This document shows, one piece after another, positions 17,491 to 25,945 of a DNA stretch of 64,000 bases; the first letter of the stretch is position 1, and each line of letters starts with the position of its first letter. Both the position numbers and the translations under genes were made by a program. The notes beneath the pieces were generated by a model. That model saw nothing but the letters and a program-made list of their open reading frames with translations. It did no database searches and was not told the DNA's origin. This DNA comes from Bacteroidota bacterium (GTDB lineage: Bacteria > Bacteroidota > Bacteroidia > Cytophagales > Cyclobacteriaceae): NCBI GenBank assembly GCA_018266435.1, contig JAFEAL010000015.1, forward strand, positions 17,396 to 81,395, in the 5' to 3' direction.

Positions 17491-18954
17491 CTACCGAATC
17501 AAATTAAAAAACCTCTTCCACCGGATCTTGTTAAAATAACTTCCGTATTTATCGATCGATAGCCAGATGAAAAATCCTTTACCCACAATATGGTCTTCAG
17601 GTACAAAACCCCAATAACGTGAGTCTTGTGAGTTGTGACGGTTGTCGCCCATCATGAAATAATAGTTTTGTTTAAACGTGTATTCTTTCAACTCTTTTCC
17701 ATCAATTACCAATCTTCCGCTGTCAATTTTTACATCGGAGTTATGGTCGTAGTCGCGAATGGTTGAACCATACACCGAAAGGGTTGAGTCGTTGACCGGA
17801 ATAGTCCAGCCTTCTTTAGGAACAGTAAGCGGGCCAAAAAAATCAGTATTCCATTTGATGTATTTAGACTGAGGAAAAAGATCGCCCCGCACAATGCCTT
17901 GGGGTTCGATTTGCGCTTTGATGGATGTAATGTAGGGCAATGTTTTTACTTCTTCATATTTCTCTTGGGTGAGGAACATACTGTAAGCCACCTCATTGTT
18001 CTCTTGCCGGCCATATTCGTGGTAGTCATCGGCATCGAGTTCGAGCCGTTCAAAATTGCGCGGGTTGATTTGATCTTTAGCGGTAACGAGGTAACTCATT
18101 TTTAAGCCGGGTGGTTTATCTAACGGGCTTCCGTTCACCAACACATCTCCGTTCTTCACTTCCACCACATCTCCACTGATGGCTACACAGCGTTTGATGT
18201 AGTTGGTTTTGAGATCAACCGGGTAATTTACCCATTTGCTACGGTCGTATTCTTCCAGGTTGTTTTGCCCAATGTCAGGTACGTTGAACACCACTACATC
18301 GCCCCGCTTTACAGTTGTAAACCCCGGCAAGCGGTAGGAGGGAAGTTGAACCCAATCCAGGTAAGAAGGAATGTTGGTGAACCAGATTTTTTGGTGAGTC
18401 AGCGGAATTTGAAGCGGTGTGCGCGGTGTGCGCGTGCCGTAGTGGAATTTGCTCACAAACAGAAAATCGCCTACCAACAGAGAATTTTCCATCGAAGGAG
18501 TGGGGATGGTGTACGCTTCCATAATCAGCCAGCGGATCAGTGTGGCGGCCACCACGGCAAAAATAATGGCATCGGCCCATTCCTGAAAAATTGTTTTGGG
18601 GCGATTCGGAATTTTATCAAGCGTTCCCAGGTACTTTACATTTTTATCTAAGCCGATAAGCGGAAGAAAAACAAATCCAAAAAATACAACAGCGCCCTGA
18701 TGGATTAATTTATCCTTGCCGAAGCATTTGATAAAATCAAAGACCAACACATAGAGCGCAAAAATATTGATGAAGGGAATGAATAAATAGATGATCCACC
18801 ATTTTGATTTACCGACCAATTGAGCGGCAACGAATTGTCCGTAGAAAGGAACCAGGCATTTCCAGCCTTCAATGCCGGCCTTTTCAAATAAATTCCAAAA
18901 CCCGATGGCGCTGCCAATCAGGAATGCGAGAAAAATACAGGTAATTACAATCAT
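17491..18954 (-). CDS. lepB: Signal peptidase I (long Bacteroidota form)
   Basis: A 487-residue type I signal peptidase. An N-terminal module of about 120 residues holds several membrane helices (DUF5684-like), then a transmembrane anchor (about 130-145), catalytic Ser154 in TIPTPSMENSLLVGD, KRGDVVVFNVP, catalytic Lys254 in NYIKRCVAISGD, and the C-terminal box FMMGDNRHNSQDSRYWG. A large insertion between the Lys box and the GDNR box explains the length, which is normal in this phylum. It removes signal peptides from exported proteins and is the last gene of the parA-parB-DUF5683-dapB-lepB run. Confidence 0.95.
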   Translation of the reverse strand: MIVITCIFLAFLIGSAIGFWNLFEKAGIEGWKCLVPFYGQFVAAQLVGKSKWWIIYLFIPFINIFALYVLVFDFIKCFGKDKLIHQGAVVFFGFVFLPLIGLDKNVKYLGTLDKIPNRPKTIFQEWADAIIFAVVAATLIRWLIMEAYTIPTPSMENSLLVGDFLFVSKFHYGTRTPRTPLQIPLTHQKIWFTNIPSYLDWVQLPSYRLPGFTTVKRGDVVVFNVPDIGQNNLEEYDRSKWVNYPVDLKTNYIKRCVAISGDVVEVKNGDVLVNGSPLDKPPGLKMSYLVTAKDQINPRNFERLELDADDYHEYGRQENNEVAYSMFLTQEKYEEVKTLPYITSIKAQIEPQGIVRGDLFPQSKYIKWNTDFFGPLTVPKEGWTIPVNDSTLSVYGSTIRDYDHNSDVKIDSGRLVIDGKELKEYTFKQNYYFMMGDNRHNSQDSRYWGFVPEDHIVGKGFFIWLSIDKYGSYFNKIRWKRFFNLIR

Positions 18955-19005
18955 AATAAATTACGTAAGTCAAAAAAAACCGCTGCAAAGAAAGTCAAAA
19001 TATGT

Positions 19006-19710
19006 TTAGAATTTTAAAAAATCGTCCATCGAAAAAACGCCTTTTTTACCGGCCAGCCACTCAGCCACCAACACAGCCCCCAGGGCAAATCCTTCGCGTG
19101 AGTGAGCCGTGTGTTTGATCTCGATGTCATCAATTTGGCTGGTGTATTTTACGGTGTGAGTTCCGGGTGCTGGGTCAATTCGGTATGCCCGGATAACGAG
19201 TGCTTCTGCCTTGGAGGATTCATTCAGCACCCACTCTTTTTTAAGGGGGTGATTTTTGATGATACCCTCGGCCAGCGTAATGGCCGTGCCACTGGGTGCA
19301 TCTTTCTTTTGGGTGTGGTGGGTTTCGTCAATGGAAACATCGTAGCCCGGTTGCGTACTCATCAGCCGGGCTAAGTATTCATTCACTTTAAAAAAAATAT
19401 TCACACCCAAACTGTAATTGGAAGCATAAAATAGGGCACTTCCTTTTTGCAGGCATAAATTTTCCATTTCCTTTTTTCGGTGGTGCCAACCGGTGGTGCC
19501 ACAAACCACAGGAATTTTTTTTTCGAAACAATACCGCAGATTTTCTGTTACTGCATCGGGTTGAGAAAATTCAATGGCAGCATCGGCCGGGCCATCAAAT
19601 TGGTCCAGTTCTTTTTTGCTATCCACTTTAGAAACAAGGTGTCCGCGTTTCAAAGCAATGGCTTCAATGGCCTTGCCCATTTTTCCGTAACCGATCAGAA
19701 GGATTTTCAT
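19006..19710 (-). CDS. dapB: 4-hydroxy-tetrahydrodipicolinate reductase
   Basis: A 234-residue enzyme of lysine and diaminopimelate synthesis. It has the nucleotide-binding turn GYGKMGK (7-13), the CGTTGWHHR segment (69-77) and the substrate motif DETHHTQKKDAPSGTA (127-142) with the catalytic His-His and Lys. It is slightly shorter than the E. coli enzyme, as usual in Bacteroidota. It sits between the DUF5683 gene (44 bp upstream) and lepB (51 bp downstream). Confidence 0.95.
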   Translation of the reverse strand: MKILLIGYGKMGKAIEAIALKRGHLVSKVDSKKELDQFDGPADAAIEFSQPDAVTENLRYCFEKKIPVVCGTTGWHHRKKEMENLCLQKGSALFYASNYSLGVNIFFKVNEYLARLMSTQPGYDVSIDETHHTQKKDAPSGTAITLAEGIIKNHPLKKEWVLNESSKAEALVIRAYRIDPAPGTHTVKYTSQIDDIEIKHTAHSREGFALGAVLVAEWLAGKKGVFSMDDFLKF

Positions 19711-19754
19711 TCAAAACTTAAAATCAACATCTAAAAATAGATTTTCGTGTCAAG

Positions 19755-20369
19755 TTAAAATTTCAGGGTCAATCCCATTCCCACCCCCGAAGGTATAAAC
19801 ATTGGTTGTAGCCGAACGTGCATATTGGGGTTAATATCAAACTCCTTTAAGTGTGCGTCTATGTGGGCATCTACCATTTGCAAAAGGTAGAACATACCCG
19901 TAAGAATAGAGAAATAATCACGCTGCCTGCGGGCTTGGTCAACCACGGTGCGCAAACTGGCGGTGGTGGCACCACTGATCGGGTTGTAGGTAATATTGGG
20001 ATGATTGATATTATAAAATAACTGTTCCTTGTATTTTACTTCGGCATCATTGTAAAACTTGACTACAGCAATTAATCCAAGTAAGCCACCATACACCAGC
20101 GGTACTTTCCAGTATTTTTTGTTGTAGGCTTGGCCGGCCCCAGGAAGTATGGCCGAGTAAAACAATGCTTTGCGCGGGTCAAAGCGTTTGGTATAGGCCT
20201 CGACCGTCATTTTTTTTCGGCCATGTTTTAAATAGATCGTGTCAGTAGAAAGAATCTTAATGGTGTCTTTCTTTGCCTCGGGTGTCACAACCGTATCTTT
20301 TTTTGTCTCTTGCGCCAAGAGCGTATTCCACCCGGTGCAAAACAGCAAAAAAAGAAGGATAAGGCGCAT
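19755..20369 (-). CDS. DUF5683 family membrane protein
   Basis: A 204-residue protein with a signal peptide (MRLILLFLLFCTG...LLAQ), a Thr/Lys-rich linker, then the family core FYSAILPGAGQAYNKKYWKVPLVYGG in pieces and two hydrophobic helices (about 102-118 and 150-166). The order parA-parB-DUF5683-dapB-lepB is a recurrent Bacteroidota arrangement. Only 1 bp separates it from parB, so it is cotranscribed with the segregation genes. Function unknown. Confidence 0.8.
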   Translation of the reverse strand: MRLILLFLLFCTGWNTLLAQETKKDTVVTPEAKKDTIKILSTDTIYLKHGRKKMTVEAYTKRFDPRKALFYSAILPGAGQAYNKKYWKVPLVYGGLLGLIAVVKFYNDAEVKYKEQLFYNINHPNITYNPISGATTASLRTVVDQARRQRDYFSILTGMFYLLQMVDAHIDAHLKEFDINPNMHVRLQPMFIPSGVGMGLTLKF

Positions 20370-20370
20370 G

Positions 20371-21264
20371 TTAAATTTTTAAAATATCGAGAATGCGGTT
20401 GAGGTCTTCTACTGACAAGAAAGGAATGCGTATATCGCCCTTTTTGCCATCGCTCTTTACAGTAACTTTTGTGCCAAAGTGTGAAGATAAGCGAGATTGT
20501 AACTGATACACTTCTTTGGGGGCATTGGGGGTTGGTTTACCAGTAGTTTCTTTCTTTTCGCTGGTTAATTCGCGGGCTAAAGATTCAACGGCTCTGACGG
20601 AAAGGTCTTCGTTAATAATTTTTTTTAGGATAAATAGCTGTGATTCGGGGTTTTCTACATTGATGATAGCCCGTGCATGCCCCATCGAAATTTTATTGTC
20701 GCGCAAGGCGATTTGAATATCGGGCGGCAGTTTGAGTAAGCGTAAATAGTTGGTAACGGTGGTTCTGTTTTTCCCCACGCGCTCGCCCAGTTCTTCCTGC
20801 TTTAAATTACACTCAGAGATCAGGCGCTGGTAGCTCAATGAAATTTCTATGGGGTTTAAATTTTCGCGCTGAATGTTTTCGATCAGTGCCATCTCCACCA
20901 TTTGCTGATCGTTGGCGGTGCGTACATAAGCGGGCAAGGTTTTTAACCCAGCCAGCTTCGATGCTTGAAACCTGCGCTCACCAGAAATCAACTGGTACTG
21001 GTTGGGGGCCAGCTTTCTTACCGTAATGGGCTGAATGATGCCGTGCACCTTAATCGATTCGGCCAGTTCATGGAGTGCCTCCTGATCAAAATGCTGTCGC
21101 GGCTGAAACGGGTTGGTCTCGATTTCGTTTATATTAATCTCATTCAGGTTACTGGATGAAACGGAGAGTGCCGGATTTACCACTTCCACTTCTGATTTTT
21201 CTCCTTCTGAGTCGCTGAGCAGTGCGCTCAGGCCTCGACCCAATGCTTTTTTCTTGGTGCTCAT
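20371..21264 (-). CDS. parB: Chromosome partitioning protein ParB
   Basis: A 297-residue ParB/Spo0J: conserved start KKKALGRGLSALL, the CTPase/N-terminal domain with NPFQPRQ and the arginine patch GERRFQA (95-101), a central helix-turn-helix (about 135-190, VGKNRTTVTNYLRLLKLP), and a C-terminal dimerisation domain. It loads at parS as a CTP-dependent clamp and works with ParA to segregate origins. It overlaps the end of parA by 4 bp. Confidence 0.95.
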   Translation of the reverse strand: MSTKKKALGRGLSALLSDSEGEKSEVEVVNPALSVSSSNLNEININEIETNPFQPRQHFDQEALHELAESIKVHGIIQPITVRKLAPNQYQLISGERRFQASKLAGLKTLPAYVRTANDQQMVEMALIENIQRENLNPIEISLSYQRLISECNLKQEELGERVGKNRTTVTNYLRLLKLPPDIQIALRDNKISMGHARAIINVENPESQLFILKKIINEDLSVRAVESLARELTSEKKETTGKPTPNAPKEVYQLQSRLSSHFGTKVTVKSDGKKGDIRIPFLSVEDLNRILDILKI

Positions 21265-22034
21265 TTGTGCATTCCGTTTTTGTTCAATACTTCGCGGGCC
21301 AGGTTCAGGTAACTGATGGCACCTTTGCTTTCGGCATCGTGCACGATTACCGGCAGCCCAAAGCTGGGCGACTCGCTCAGTTTTACGTTGCGCGGGATAA
21401 TGGTTTTGAAGGCAATGCTCTTGAAATGCGTGCGCACTTCTTCTACCACCTGGTTGCCCAGCGAAGTGCGAGAATCGTAAAGTGTTAATAAAATTCCTTC
21501 AATCTCCAGTTTGGGGTTCAGTCGCGTTTGAATGATTTTGATGGTGTTCAATAATTTTCCCAGACCTTCCAGGGCAAAGTATTCGCACTGCACCGGGATG
21601 ATTACCGAGTCGGCTGCAGTTAAGGAGTTGATGGTAATCAAACCTAATGACGGTGAGCAGTCGATCAAAATAAAATCGTATTGATCTTTTATTTCAGCGA
21701 GGGCATCGCGCATTTTTTCTTCACGGTGCTCAATGTTTACCATTTCTACCTCGGCACCTACCAGGTCTATGTGCGAAGGGAGCACATCCAAAAATTTCAA
21801 CTCATTTTTGATTATGGCCTCCGAGGGTTTTACGCCATCTACCATGCACTCGTAAATACTTTTTTTGATGTCTTTGGGGTTCATGCCTAGCCCCGAAGTA
21901 GAGTTGGCCTGCGGATCGGCATCTACGAGCAATGTTTTGTATTCCAACACCGCCAGACTTGCTGCCAGGTTAATGGCCGAAGTGGTTTTGCCCACGCCTC
22001 CTTTTTGATTTGCTATCGCAATGATTTTGCCCAT
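21261..22034 (-). CDS. parA: Chromosome partitioning ATPase ParA (Soj type)
   Basis: A 257-residue deviant Walker ATPase with KGGVGKTT (11-18, signature Lys11), the A' motif region LLVDADPQAN and the Walker B segment FILIDCSPSLG. It has no N-terminal helix-turn-helix, as in chromosomal Soj rather than plasmid-type ParA. It is the first gene of the par-dap-lep run and is preceded by a -7 element at 22108-22115 and by ParB-site-like half-sites at 22131-22150. Confidence 0.95.
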   Translation of the reverse strand: MGKIIAIANQKGGVGKTTSAINLAASLAVLEYKTLLVDADPQANSTSGLGMNPKDIKKSIYECMVDGVKPSEAIIKNELKFLDVLPSHIDLVGAEVEMVNIEHREEKMRDALAEIKDQYDFILIDCSPSLGLITINSLTAADSVIIPVQCEYFALEGLGKLLNTIKIIQTRLNPKLEIEGILLTLYDSRTSLGNQVVEEVRTHFKSIAFKTIIPRNVKLSESPSFGLPVIVHDAESKGAISYLNLAREVLNKNGMHK

Positions 22035-22107
22035 AGGTTAATTTGAAAATTTAAGATTTGAGCATTTGAAAACAGCCTTTGTATCTTCAGATTTCAAATC
22101 GTTGTGG

Positions 22108-22115
22108 CAAAGATA
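22108..22115 (-). promoter_or_regulatory. -7 promoter element of parA
   Basis: Minus-strand TATCTTTG fits TAnnTTTG and lies 73 bp before the parA ATG, giving a leader of roughly 65 nt. Confidence 0.5.
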
Positions 22116-22130
22116 AAGCTATTCGTTCAT

Positions 22131-22150
22131 CGTGGAACGTTCGTGAAACA
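22131..22150 (+). promoter_or_regulatory. Two direct parS-like half-sites overlapping the -33 region of parA
   Basis: CGTGGAACG (22131-22139) and CGTGAAACA (22142-22150) resemble the half-site of the general bacterial parS (GTGAAACA), repeated directly with an 11-bp period. The 8-bp palindrome GAACGTTC (22135-22142) bridges them. They fall where the -33 box of the parA promoter should be. This is not a canonical full parS, so autoregulatory binding is inference. Confidence 0.35.
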
Positions 22151-22202
22151 ATGTTATCCACTTATCTTCAACAGACCATGCACAAGTAATGGTGTATATG
22201 GA

Positions 22203-23999
22203 CTACTTCTTTGCCTTTCGCTGTGCCTCGCTCGTCTTCATCGCTTCTTCTAACTTAGCCATGAATTTTGATTTTTTGGCTGTGCCCGAGGCAGCCTTCT
22301 TTCGGTTTTCATTCATAATGGCCATGATTTTGTCTTCATCCACAAAGCGTTTGATTACGGCCTGTTGGGCAAATGTGATCAGGTTGGAAACAAAATAATA
22401 AAAGTTCAATCCGGCAGAAAACGAGTTGAGCACAAACATAAAAATGACCGGCATAAAGTACCCCATCATTTTCATGGGGCCTTCTACCGAGCTCAACTGG
22501 TTATTCTGCCATTGAAACACAAGCTGCGAGGCGGTCATCAGCAACAAAAACAAACTGACGTGGTCGCCAAAGCCAAACGGTATTTTAAAAGGCAAATGGA
22601 TGATCGAGTCATACGTGGATAAATCTTCTGCCCACAAAAAATGCTGTTGCCGTAATTCAATGGCATTTGGAAACAGGTAAAACATGGAGAGGATGATCGG
22701 AAACTGGAGCAGGATAGGAATACAACCACTGAACGGGTTTACCCCGGCTTGCTGGTACAACTTCATCTGGTCTTGCTGTGCTTGCGCCATGTTGTCGCCA
22801 TTCTTGGCTTTAATAATATCTAACTCGGGTTTGAGTAAACGCATTTTGGCCTGGCCCAGCATAGAACTGTAGGTGAGCGGGGTGAGCAGCAGTTTCATAA
22901 ACAACACCAACAAGAAAATAATCAAACCGTAGTTACCAATGAATGATTGTAAAAATTGAAATACCGGGCGCGCCAAATATTGGTTTACCCAAATGACGGG
23001 TGGCCAGCCCAAATACACATTTCGCGAAAAGCCATCGGTTACTTTTCGTAACAGGTCATAGTCATTGGGGCCGAAATAGTAGGTGAACTTTGCCTGGCCG
23101 GTAGTAACTGAGGCAGCCGGAATGGTTAAACTCACTTCGGCTTTTTTTAACAACGATGAATCGGCAGCATCTAAGAAAATAGAAAATGCACCTGAGCTGA
23201 AATTATTTTTAGCAAGGATAGCACTGACAAAAAATTTCTGCTTGATGGCCACCCACTTCATTGGCTCGCCTATGGTCTTTACATCTGAAGAACTTTCAGA
23301 AAGTCCTTTGAAAGATTGTTGTGTAGTATAGTAATTTATAGTAGTACGGTTGCGGCTGTCGGTGATGTCTTTTTCCTGTAAGGGGATCAGGTCAACCCAA
23401 TGAAAAGAAATTTCTTTTTCGTTCAGTCCCAATCCCTGCGACTCAATGGAGTACCCGATTTCATACCCTTTAGCCGGGATGGAATAGATGTGTTTGATAA
23501 ACGCATTGTCAGAAAGCCTGGCTGAGAAAATAACCTGGGTGGAGTCACCCTGCCTGGTAGTTTCAATCCGGTAGTGAAGCTGATACAGGTCAATCGGTTT
23601 TCCTTCGTAGGTGGCCATCAATGAAAAATGATTGTTTTTTCCGTTTGCCAGGAGAAGGGGTTTTTGATGATAGGTTTTGAATTTTTTTAAATTCACTTCG
23701 CTTACTGTGGCATTGTTGGTAAGCGTGATTTTTAATACATCGTTTTCTGCCGATACAAATTCTTCGGCTCCGATCATAAAAGAACCCAGGCTTCCTAAAC
23801 TCTTGATCAGGGTGGTATCAACTGAAGAAAGAGTTGTTTGACGAGCCGAGTCTTTGGGTGAGGCGGAAGTGGCTGATTGTGCTGGTTTCTGTGCAGTAGT
23901 TTGATTCTCGACAGGCACCGGTGCCGGACTGAAAAAATAAAAGTACACAAACAACAATACGGCAATGAGTGTGAGGCCTATGGTTGAATTACGATCCAT
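22203..23999 (-). CDS. yidC: Membrane protein insertase YidC
   Basis: A 598-residue insertase. It has an N-terminal anchor (about 7-24), a large periplasmic beta domain (about 60-340), then the conserved 60KD_IMP core (about 360-560) with NYGLIIFLLVLFMKLLLTPLTY, the amphipathic segment QAKMRLLKPEL, the CIPILLQFPIILSMFYL helix pair and FMPVIFMFVLNSF. The basic C-terminal tail is typical. It inserts membrane proteins with or after the Sec translocon. It lies 62 bp downstream of pyrG on the same strand and 168 bp upstream of parA. Confidence 0.96.
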   Translation of the reverse strand: MDRNSTIGLTLIAVLLFVYFYFFSPAPVPVENQTTAQKPAQSATSASPKDSARQTTLSSVDTTLIKSLGSLGSFMIGAEEFVSAENDVLKITLTNNATVSEVNLKKFKTYHQKPLLLANGKNNHFSLMATYEGKPIDLYQLHYRIETTRQGDSTQVIFSARLSDNAFIKHIYSIPAKGYEIGYSIESQGLGLNEKEISFHWVDLIPLQEKDITDSRNRTTINYYTTQQSFKGLSESSSDVKTIGEPMKWVAIKQKFFVSAILAKNNFSSGAFSIFLDAADSSLLKKAEVSLTIPAASVTTGQAKFTYYFGPNDYDLLRKVTDGFSRNVYLGWPPVIWVNQYLARPVFQFLQSFIGNYGLIIFLLVLFMKLLLTPLTYSSMLGQAKMRLLKPELDIIKAKNGDNMAQAQQDQMKLYQQAGVNPFSGCIPILLQFPIILSMFYLFPNAIELRQQHFLWAEDLSTYDSIIHLPFKIPFGFGDHVSLFLLLMTASQLVFQWQNNQLSSVEGPMKMMGYFMPVIFMFVLNSFSAGLNFYYFVSNLITFAQQAVIKRFVDEDKIMAIMNENRKKAASGTAKKSKFMAKLEEAMKTSEAQRKAKK

Positions 24000-24061
24000 C
24001 TTAATCTGATTTGAAAATGTATTGAAAATTTGAAAAAAATTACTTGACCACCTGTTTCCTG

Positions 24062-25681
24062 CTATTGCCTGCTGCCTGCTCTTTGTGTCATGGCCGCCTC
24101 TACAAACTTAACAAACAACGGATGAGGGTTGAGCACAGTACTTCTCAGTTCTGGATGATACTGCACTCCGATAAACCACGGGTGATCTTTTAGTTCGACC
24201 ACCTCAACCAAACCCGAATCGGGATTGATGCCTACGGCTTTCAGGCCGGCTTCTTCAATCTGATCCAGGTATTTGTTATTGAATTCGTAGCGGTGGCGGT
24301 GGCGTTCTTTAATCAGGGTTTCTTCATACACATGATGGGCTTTAGATCCTTTTTTCAGTTTGCACTCGTAGGCCCCTAAGCGCATGGTGCCACCCTTGGC
24401 GGTGATCTTTTTTTGCTCTTCCATCAAATCAATTACCGGGTGTTTGGTTTTTTGATGCAACTCGGTAGTGCTGGCATCTATTTTTAATACATGACGGGCA
24501 AATTCAATCACGGCCATCTGCATGCCGAGGCATATACCAAGAAAAGGTATTTTATTTTCGCGCACGTATCGCACAGCCTCAATTTTTCCTTCCAGTCCCC
24601 GCTCGCCAAAACCCGGTGCTACCAGCACGCCATCTAAACCAGAAAGTACTTCAGCTGCGGTTTCGCGATTGATTTCTTCTGAAGAAATCCACTTCACATT
24701 TACTTTGCAATCGTTTTGCGAACCCGCGTGAATGAATGCTTCAGCTATGGATTTGTAGGCATCGGGTAATGAAACATATTTTCCCACCAACCCGATAGTT
24801 ACTTCATTGGCCGGATTTTTCAGTTTTGATAAAAATGATTTCCATTGTTCCAGTTCAGGTTCTTGCTTGGAAGTCATTTTCAACTTGGTCAGTACTCGTT
24901 CATCCAGTTTTTCTTTGCGCATCAGCATCGGCACATCGTAGATGGTGTCGGCATCAATGGCTTCAATCACTGAGTTGATGTTTACGTTACAGAAGAGAGC
25001 AAGTTTTTTGCGGATGTCCAATGACAGCGGAAGTTCGGTGCGGCACACTAAGATGTCGGGCTGAATTCCGTAAGAGAGAAGTTCTTTAACCGAGTGTTGA
25101 GTGGGTTTGGTTTTTAGTTCTTTGGCGGCCTTTAGGTAGGGGATGAGCGTGAGGTGGATGACCATGGAGTTGTTGGCTCCCAACTCCCAGCGCACCTGCC
25201 GCACTGTCTCTACAAACGGCAACGACTCAATGTCGCCCACCGATCCACCGATTTCAGTAATGATAAAGTCGTACTGACCGGTTTCGCCCAATAAAAATAT
25301 GTTGCGTTTGATTTCATCGGTAATGTGCGGAATCACCTGCACAGTCTTACCCAAGTATTCGCCTTTGCGCTCTTTGGTAATGACGTTATTGTAAATGCGA
25401 CCGGTGGTAACATTATTGGCCTGACTGGTGCGCACATTTAAAAAACGTTCGTAGTGGCCCAGGTCGAGGTCGGCCTCGGCACCATCATCGGTTACGTAGC
25501 ACTCCCCGTGTTCGTAGGGATTGAGCGTGCCGGGGTCGATGTTGATATAGGGATCAAATTTTTGAATGGTAACCGAAAAGCCACGGGACTGTAATAGTTT
25601 GCCAAGCGAAGCAGAGATGATGCCTTTGCCCAGCGAGGAGGTAACACCCCCGGTAACGAATATGTATTTTGCGGATGACAT
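24062..25681 (-). CDS. pyrG: CTP synthase
   Basis: A 539-residue enzyme that aminates UTP to CTP. The N-terminal amidoligase domain has [16 protein letters not shown] and the CTP/UTP-site segment [14 protein letters not shown]. The C-terminal class I glutaminase has the nucleophile motif GICLGMQMA and the His/Glu dyad in YHPEL. Length matches the family. A -7 element lies 18 bp upstream. The first gene of its run, followed by yidC. Confidence 0.97.
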   Translation of the reverse strand: MSSAKYIFVTGGVTSSLGKGIISASLGKLLQSRGFSVTIQKFDPYINIDPGTLNPYEHGECYVTDDGAEADLDLGHYERFLNVRTSQANNVTTGRIYNNVITKERKGEYLGKTVQVIPHITDEIKRNIFLLGETGQYDFIITEIGGSVGDIESLPFVETVRQVRWELGANNSMVIHLTLIPYLKAAKELKTKPTQHSVKELLSYGIQPDILVCRTELPLSLDIRKKLALFCNVNINSVIEAIDADTIYDVPMLMRKEKLDERVLTKLKMTSKQEPELEQWKSFLSKLKNPANEVTIGLVGKYVSLPDAYKSIAEAFIHAGSQNDCKVNVKWISSEEINRETAAEVLSGLDGVLVAPGFGERGLEGKIEAVRYVRENKIPFLGICLGMQMAVIEFARHVLKIDASTTELHQKTKHPVIDLMEEQKKITAKGGTMRLGAYECKLKKGSKAHHVYEETLIKERHRHRYEFNNKYLDQIEEAGLKAVGINPDSGLVEVVELKDHPWFIGVQYHPELRSTVLNPHPLFVKFVEAAMTQRAGSRQ

Positions 25682-25698
25682 GGTAAAAAATCCGCGCG

Positions 25699-25706
25699 CA
25701 AAGGTA
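25699..25706 (-). promoter_or_regulatory. -7 promoter element of pyrG
   Basis: Minus-strand TACCTTTG fits TAnnTTTG, 17 bp before the pyrG ATG. Confidence 0.5.
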
Positions 25707-25864
25707 GTGGATTTGGTCAGTTGACGACCTGGCCGGTAAAATTATTTTAGAAGACTGCCGGCCGGGCTTCTTGTGATGGAGTCACCCTCTGCCTGAATAT
25801 TTTTTTACGATTGAGCTACCAGGCAGTTTGTCTGTAAAAATTTCCTTTTTGTGGAAATAATAAA

Positions 25865-25872
25865 TAAGTTTG
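25865..25872 (+). promoter_or_regulatory. -7 promoter element of the giant repeat protein gene
   Basis: TAAGTTTG fits TAnnTTTG, 73 bp before the ATG at 25946. The 264-bp intergenic region also holds an inverted repeat (CTGCCTG 25789-25795 / CAGGCAG 25820-25826). Confidence 0.45.
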
Positions 25873-25945
25873 AAGAATTGTAGGCATTCAATCGGTTACA
25901 CTTGGTTGGTTGCCTGAATATAAACCGTTAGAAATACCTAACCTG

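Noticed and set aside
22154..22162. Possible replication origin near parA/yidC based on a DnaA-box-like TTATCCACT
   Set aside because: Only one box is visible, there is no dnaA gene or box cluster, and genes on both sides are co-oriented instead of diverging; too weak to call oriC.
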